A stretch of DNA of 9,060 nt from CAZXYF01 sp964644705 (GTDB lineage: Bacteria > Planctomycetota > Brocadiia > SM23-32): NCBI GenBank assembly GCA_964644705.1, contig CAZXYF010000125.1, forward strand, positions 1 to 9,060, read 5' to 3'. Below, piece by piece: positions 6,540 to 9,060 of the stretch. Numbering within the stretch: the first letter of the stretch is position 1; every line of letters starts with the position of its first letter. The translations under genes and the position numbers were made by a program. A model generated the notes under the pieces. It was not told the DNA's origin. It did not search any database and worked only from the letters and a program-made list of their open reading frames with translations.

Positions 6540-7595
6540 ATGTCCACAACTTTCGGGGTTTTAGCGCTGGAAGCCATCTCGGCTTATCTGCTCGTTCTGG
6601 CGGCTCATTCGATCCGTCGCTGGGCGGGCCTGGGGCCTTTTTATGCCCTTCTCGGGGGATTGGCCGCCATCATGTCGTGGACGACGGACGCCGGCGTGCA
6701 TGTGGAGATTGGCGGTTTAACATTCATGATCGGCTCCACGGTTTTTTACACCGCATTGCTGCTGGGAGTGTTTGTGGTGTATGTCTTTGATGGCCCCCAA
6801 AAAGCCCGAATTGCGATTTTGACCGTAGCGGTGATTTCCATTCTCATGCCCGTCACAGCGGCAATCCTGCATGCATCGCCGTTTGCCAATACCGCGCTGG
6901 CCATTCCAACCCCCGATCTCCGGATCAATGTAGCTTCCGTATTGACCACGGTGGCGGATCTGATTTTCCTGGCGGTGGCATGGGAGATATGTGGCATTCA
7001 GCAGTTCAAGGTCGGAACCTGGCTCCGGACATTTCTGGTTCTGCTGGGGGTGATGTGGCTTGATGTGGTGCTTTTTTCCAGCGGTGCTTTCGCCGGGACG
7101 GAGGTCTATTCCAGTATCATGGGCGCGACGTTCATAACCCGATCCATTATTGGTTTGGTCGCCTGGCCGTTCCTCTTTGCCTACATCGAATGGGAGCGCC
7201 AAAGAAGCGGCGAAAAGCTTGAAAACCGCCCTCTGCTGGCCATCATCACGGAGGCGGCCGCTGTCCGCGAAAAACTCTCCCGTGCGCAGCAGGAGATTGA
7301 GCTTCGCAAAAAGGCGGAAGCGGAAAAGGAGCAGGTCATCGCTGAACTTGAGGATACGCTCCAGCATGTGCGACGGCTGGAAGGGCTGTTGCCCATCTGC
7401 TCGAATTGCCAGAAGATACATGTTGAGGAGGAAGAAGACCAGACGGGCACCGATCGGTGGATCCCGATGGAGGATTATGTCCGAGAGGAAGCGGGCATCA
7501 AACTGACCCATGGCCTCTGCCCCGACTGCATGCACAAACTCTATCCCGACCTGGCGGAGAGGATGCAGAAACAGAAGGAAGACACAAATGGATAG
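6540..7595 (+). CDS. Seven-helix membrane protein with coiled coil and CxxC...CxxC tail
   Basis: This 351-residue protein has about seven hydrophobic helices (near residues 4-22, 31-48, 60-83, 90-112, 131-151, 161-181, 195-216). A charged coiled coil follows (about 240-283), then a soluble tail with Cys287/Cys290 (CSNC) and Cys327/Cys330 (CPDC) around RWIPMEDY and HGLCPDC. From memory, similar tails (LPIC..C..., then HG.CP.C...LYP) end many sensor proteins and response regulators in environmental bacteria; the four Cys probably bind a metal, likely zinc. The membrane part loosely recalls seven-helix or VUT-like input domains, but I cannot assign it. No histidine kinase, GGDEF, PAS or HAMP domain is present, so it looks like a receptor lacking a catalytic output. 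The start at 6540 has a weak GGTGA four bases upstream. It is monocistronic, divergent from the operon on its left and convergent with the oxidoreductase gene. Its function is unknown. Confidence 0.85.
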   Translation: MSTTFGVLALEAISAYLLVLAAHSIRRWAGLGPFYALLGGLAAIMSWTTDAGVHVEIGGLTFMIGSTVFYTALLLGVFVVYVFDGPQKARIAILTVAVISILMPVTAAILHASPFANTALAIPTPDLRINVASVLTTVADLIFLAVAWEICGIQQFKVGTWLRTFLVLLGVMWLDVVLFSSGAFAGTEVYSSIMGATFITRSIIGLVAWPFLFAYIEWERQRSGEKLENRPLLAIITEAAAVREKLSRAQQEIELRKKAEAEKEQVIAELEDTLQHVRRLEGLLPICSNCQKIHVEEEEDQTGTDRWIPMEDYVREEAGIKLTHGLCPDCMHKLYPDLAERMQKQKEDTNG

Positions 7596-7628
7596 GGAAG
7601 GGCCAAGCGGAGAGAAAAAAGTCGGTTC

Positions 7629-7711
7629 CGGATTTCAGATTTTTTGATATCACTCACCCTGTTACAAGATCCGACCGAGCTCGTCTCGGTGGTGGCCCAA
7701 ACTGAAATCCG
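7629..7711. repeat. Nested inverted repeats between convergent genes
   Basis: CGGATTTCAG (7629-7638) is the exact reverse complement of CTGAAATCCG (7702-7711). Allowing a short bulge, TTTG (7642-7645) also pairs with CAAA (7698-7701). Inside lies a compact hairpin, ACCGAG (7674-7679) with CTCGGT (7685-7690), loop CTCGT. It sits between the stops at 7595 and 7753 and may serve as a transcription barrier for both genes. Neither strand has a T tract directly after the stem, so it is not a standard intrinsic terminator. Confidence 0.45.
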
Positions 7712-7752
7712 AAAAATACTTGTTTCTATCCGCTCAGGCAACTTGCGCGCGG

Positions 7753-8865
7753 TCAGACATGCGCCAGAGTATCCGCTCGCAGTGCGGTTTCAAGCGAGGC
7801 CAACCCATTATCGGAGGTTATTTTCCGTTCGTGGTCGCGATCCCGAATCCAGGCGATCTGATCGGACATCAGGCTTTTGAGCATCGAACCGTATCGATTG
7901 CTCTTGTCAATCCCGCCGGGGGTCTGGATCCGGACTTTTTGGTCCACCTCCAGATTCTTATGACGTCCTTTGCATGCGCAATCGGACCCTACGTAACTTT
8001 CAACCACTTCCGTGGTGTGGTCGGTCAGAAGCTCCTGAATGCGCTGTTTCCGATCGGTATCGACAATGGCGTTGACGGTGGCGCGGACCGGTATCCACCC
8101 ATCCAGAACTATGTCGCCCCGCTCGAATACCAGCCGCATCTGCTGTCGATCCAGTCGCGCCGGCTGATGGAATCCATGATAGAAATTGGCCAGCATGCTG
8201 TCCCGGTAGCGAATGGTGCACTGAACCTGCTCTTCCTGGCCGCCTCCCGGTCGCAGCACATATTCGGCGGACTCCACCTTCCCTTCGCCGAACCAGCCCC
8301 GGAACATATCGAAGAAATGAACGCCGTGTTCCACGAAAATCCCGCCGCTTTTTTCACGGTCCCAGAACCAGTGTCCGGGCGGCAGAAACTCATCCTTGGC
8401 GTAATTTTCAAAATAAGCGCGGACCGGTTCGCCGAGCAGCCCTACCTCAATGATTTTTTTCACGGGGCCATAGAGGGGGTTGTAGCGCTGGACGAGGTTG
8501 GCAACCATCATCAGGTCCCGCCTGCCCGCCACCGTCAGCATTTCGCGGGCCTGATCCAGGGTGAGGGCCAGTGGCTTCTCGCACAACACGTGTTTCCCGG
8601 CCTCCAGCGCCTGTATGCTTTGCTCATGGTGGAGGAAGGGCGGCGTGGCGATGTACACGAGATCCACCCCCGGCTGCTCGACCAAATTATCGACGGTTTC
8701 GTAATCCCGCACGCCGTATTGCGCGGTTACCTCCTGTGCGGCATCGGGATAAGTGGCGGCGATGCCCGCCAGTTCCACTGCGGGCAGTTCCGTAAGATAG
8801 GATAGGGCGAATTGTCCAAATGCGCCGCATCCCAGCACTCCGAGACCAACTGTGTCGTCAACCAT
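7753..8865 (-). CDS. Gfo/Idh/MocA-family NAD(P)-dependent oxidoreductase
   Basis: With the start chosen here the protein has 370 residues, normal for the family. An N-terminal Rossmann fold shows GCGAFG (12-17), then IATPPFLH (72-79) and the EKP motif (96-98, Lys97). The C-terminal substrate domain has GGIFVEHGVHFFD (174-186), whose His183 is the likely catalytic residue. The family oxidises or reduces sugars, inositols and related polyols using NAD(H) or NADP(H); the substrate cannot be read from sequence. No signal peptide is seen, so it is cytoplasmic. An ATG 26 codons upstream (8943) is in frame, but the extra residues look non-conserved, and ATG 8865 has AAGGG six bases upstream and begins right before the fold. 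A CxC pair (SDCAC) in the C-terminal half is unusual. It is monocistronic here and convergent with the membrane protein gene. Confidence 0.92.
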   Translation of the reverse strand: MVDDTVGLGVLGCGAFGQFALSYLTELPAVELAGIAATYPDAAQEVTAQYGVRDYETVDNLVEQPGVDLVYIATPPFLHHEQSIQALEAGKHVLCEKPLALTLDQAREMLTVAGRRDLMMVANLVQRYNPLYGPVKKIIEVGLLGEPVRAYFENYAKDEFLPPGHWFWDREKSGGIFVEHGVHFFDMFRGWFGEGKVESAEYVLRPGGGQEEQVQCTIRYRDSMLANFYHGFHQPARLDRQQMRLVFERGDIVLDGWIPVRATVNAIVDTDRKQRIQELLTDHTTEVVESYVGSDCACKGRHKNLEVDQKVRIQTPGGIDKSNRYGSMLKSLMSDQIAWIRDRDHERKITSDNGLASLETALRADTLAHV

Positions 8866-8870
8866 GATAG

Positions 8871-8879
8871 ACCCTTTCC
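8871..8879 (-). promoter_or_regulatory. Shine-Dalgarno fixing the oxidoreductase start
   Basis: GGAAAGGGT on the minus strand places AAGGG six bases before the ATG at 8865. It supports this start over the in-frame ATG at 8943. Confidence 0.65.
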
Positions 8880-8934
8880 GTTGATACGACTTGATCTGAG
8901 TCATGTCTTTCATCGCGATATGCCCTTGCATCCG

Positions 8935-8940
8935 ATTGTA
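8935..8940 (-). promoter_or_regulatory. Possible -10 box for the oxidoreductase gene
   Basis: TACAAT on the minus strand lies 69 bases before the chosen start at 8865, with a poor -35 (ATGCAA) 17 bases upstream. If real, transcription would begin inside the longer reading frame from 8943, again favouring the shorter protein. It is tentative. Confidence 0.3.
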
Positions 8941-9005
8941 CACGCCATCATTTACATTTGCATACTAGCCCGGATTTTACGGATAATTTGAACTGGCTAC
9001 CATCC

Positions 9006-9060
9006 GTGCTGTCCAAAACGTTCAAAAATGCGTTTTCAAACGGGTTCTCCGGTGAGTTTG
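9006..9060. repeat. Right arm of the 55-bp inverted repeat
   Basis: This is the reverse complement of 26-80 with two differences and runs to the last base of the window, so its true outer limit is unseen. It lies 140 bases upstream of the oxidoreductase start, outside any gene. The inner flank (8944-9005) shows no copy of the 84-135 unit. Confidence 0.85.

Noticed and set aside
7720..8805. A 361-codon plus-strand open frame opposite the oxidoreductase gene
   Set aside because: The minus strand carries the Rossmann, EKP and catalytic His motifs; the plus frame has none and is a shadow.
8866..8943. A 26-residue N-terminal extension of the oxidoreductase from the ATG at 8943
   Set aside because: The better ribosome-binding site precedes 8865, the family fold begins there, and a possible -10 box lies at 8935-8940, overlapping the extension's upstream edge.
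1..9060. A transposon or defence island spanning the window
   Set aside because: No transposase, integrase, toxin, restriction or CRISPR gene is present; inverted repeats alone do not support the call, and SbcCD-like pairs are usually housekeeping repair functions.

Overview
The window reads as bacterial chromosomal DNA, moderately GC-rich, with five protein-coding genes. Shine-Dalgarno sites are good and one junction is a tight 4-base overlap. I cannot place the organism firmly. A GH130 enzyme, a Gfo/Idh/MocA oxidoreductase and a sensor-like membrane protein with a paired-Cys tail would suit an environmental Gram-negative of the PVC or deltaproteobacterial kind, but this is inference from gene content only. 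No rRNA, tRNA, CRISPR array, transposase or integrase is visible.

Layout, left to right. Positions 1-151 are non-coding. They hold one arm of a long inverted repeat (26-80) and a hairpin-forming repeat unit (84-135). Positions 152-6026 carry a likely three-gene operon on the minus strand, transcribed right to left: a GH130 mannoside phosphorylase-like enzyme, then an SbcD/YhaO-like metallophosphoesterase, then a large YhaN/SbcC-like coiled-coil ATPase. The last two overlap by 4 bases (ATGA). The first two are separated by 23 bases that contain the strong ribosome-binding site of the second. Positions 6027-6539 are a 513-base divergent intergenic region with a second, diverged copy of the 84-135 repeat, two short perfect palindromes, an extended -10 promoter with an overlapping inverted repeat, and a small hairpin at the next gene's ribosome-binding site. 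Positions 6540-7595 (plus strand) encode a protein with about seven membrane helices, a short coiled coil and a CxxC...CxxC tail. Positions 7596-7752 separate two convergent genes and contain nested inverted repeats. Positions 7753-8865 (minus strand) encode a Gfo/Idh/MocA-family oxidoreductase. The right edge (9006-9060) is the second arm of the long inverted repeat, matching the left arm at 53 of 55 positions.

How the genes fit together. The metallophosphoesterase and the ATPase almost certainly form an SbcCD/Mre11-Rad50-like nuclease complex. Two membrane helices in the middle of the ATPase suggest a membrane-tethered YhaN type rather than a soluble SbcC. Placing a GH130 sugar enzyme first in that operon is unexpected and has no obvious explanation. 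GH130 and the oxidoreductase both suggest carbohydrate use, but they lie in separate transcription units. The most notable features are this mixed operon, the ATPase's unusual switch position and long C-terminal extension, the receptor-like protein with no recognisable output enzyme, and the repeats at the window edges.
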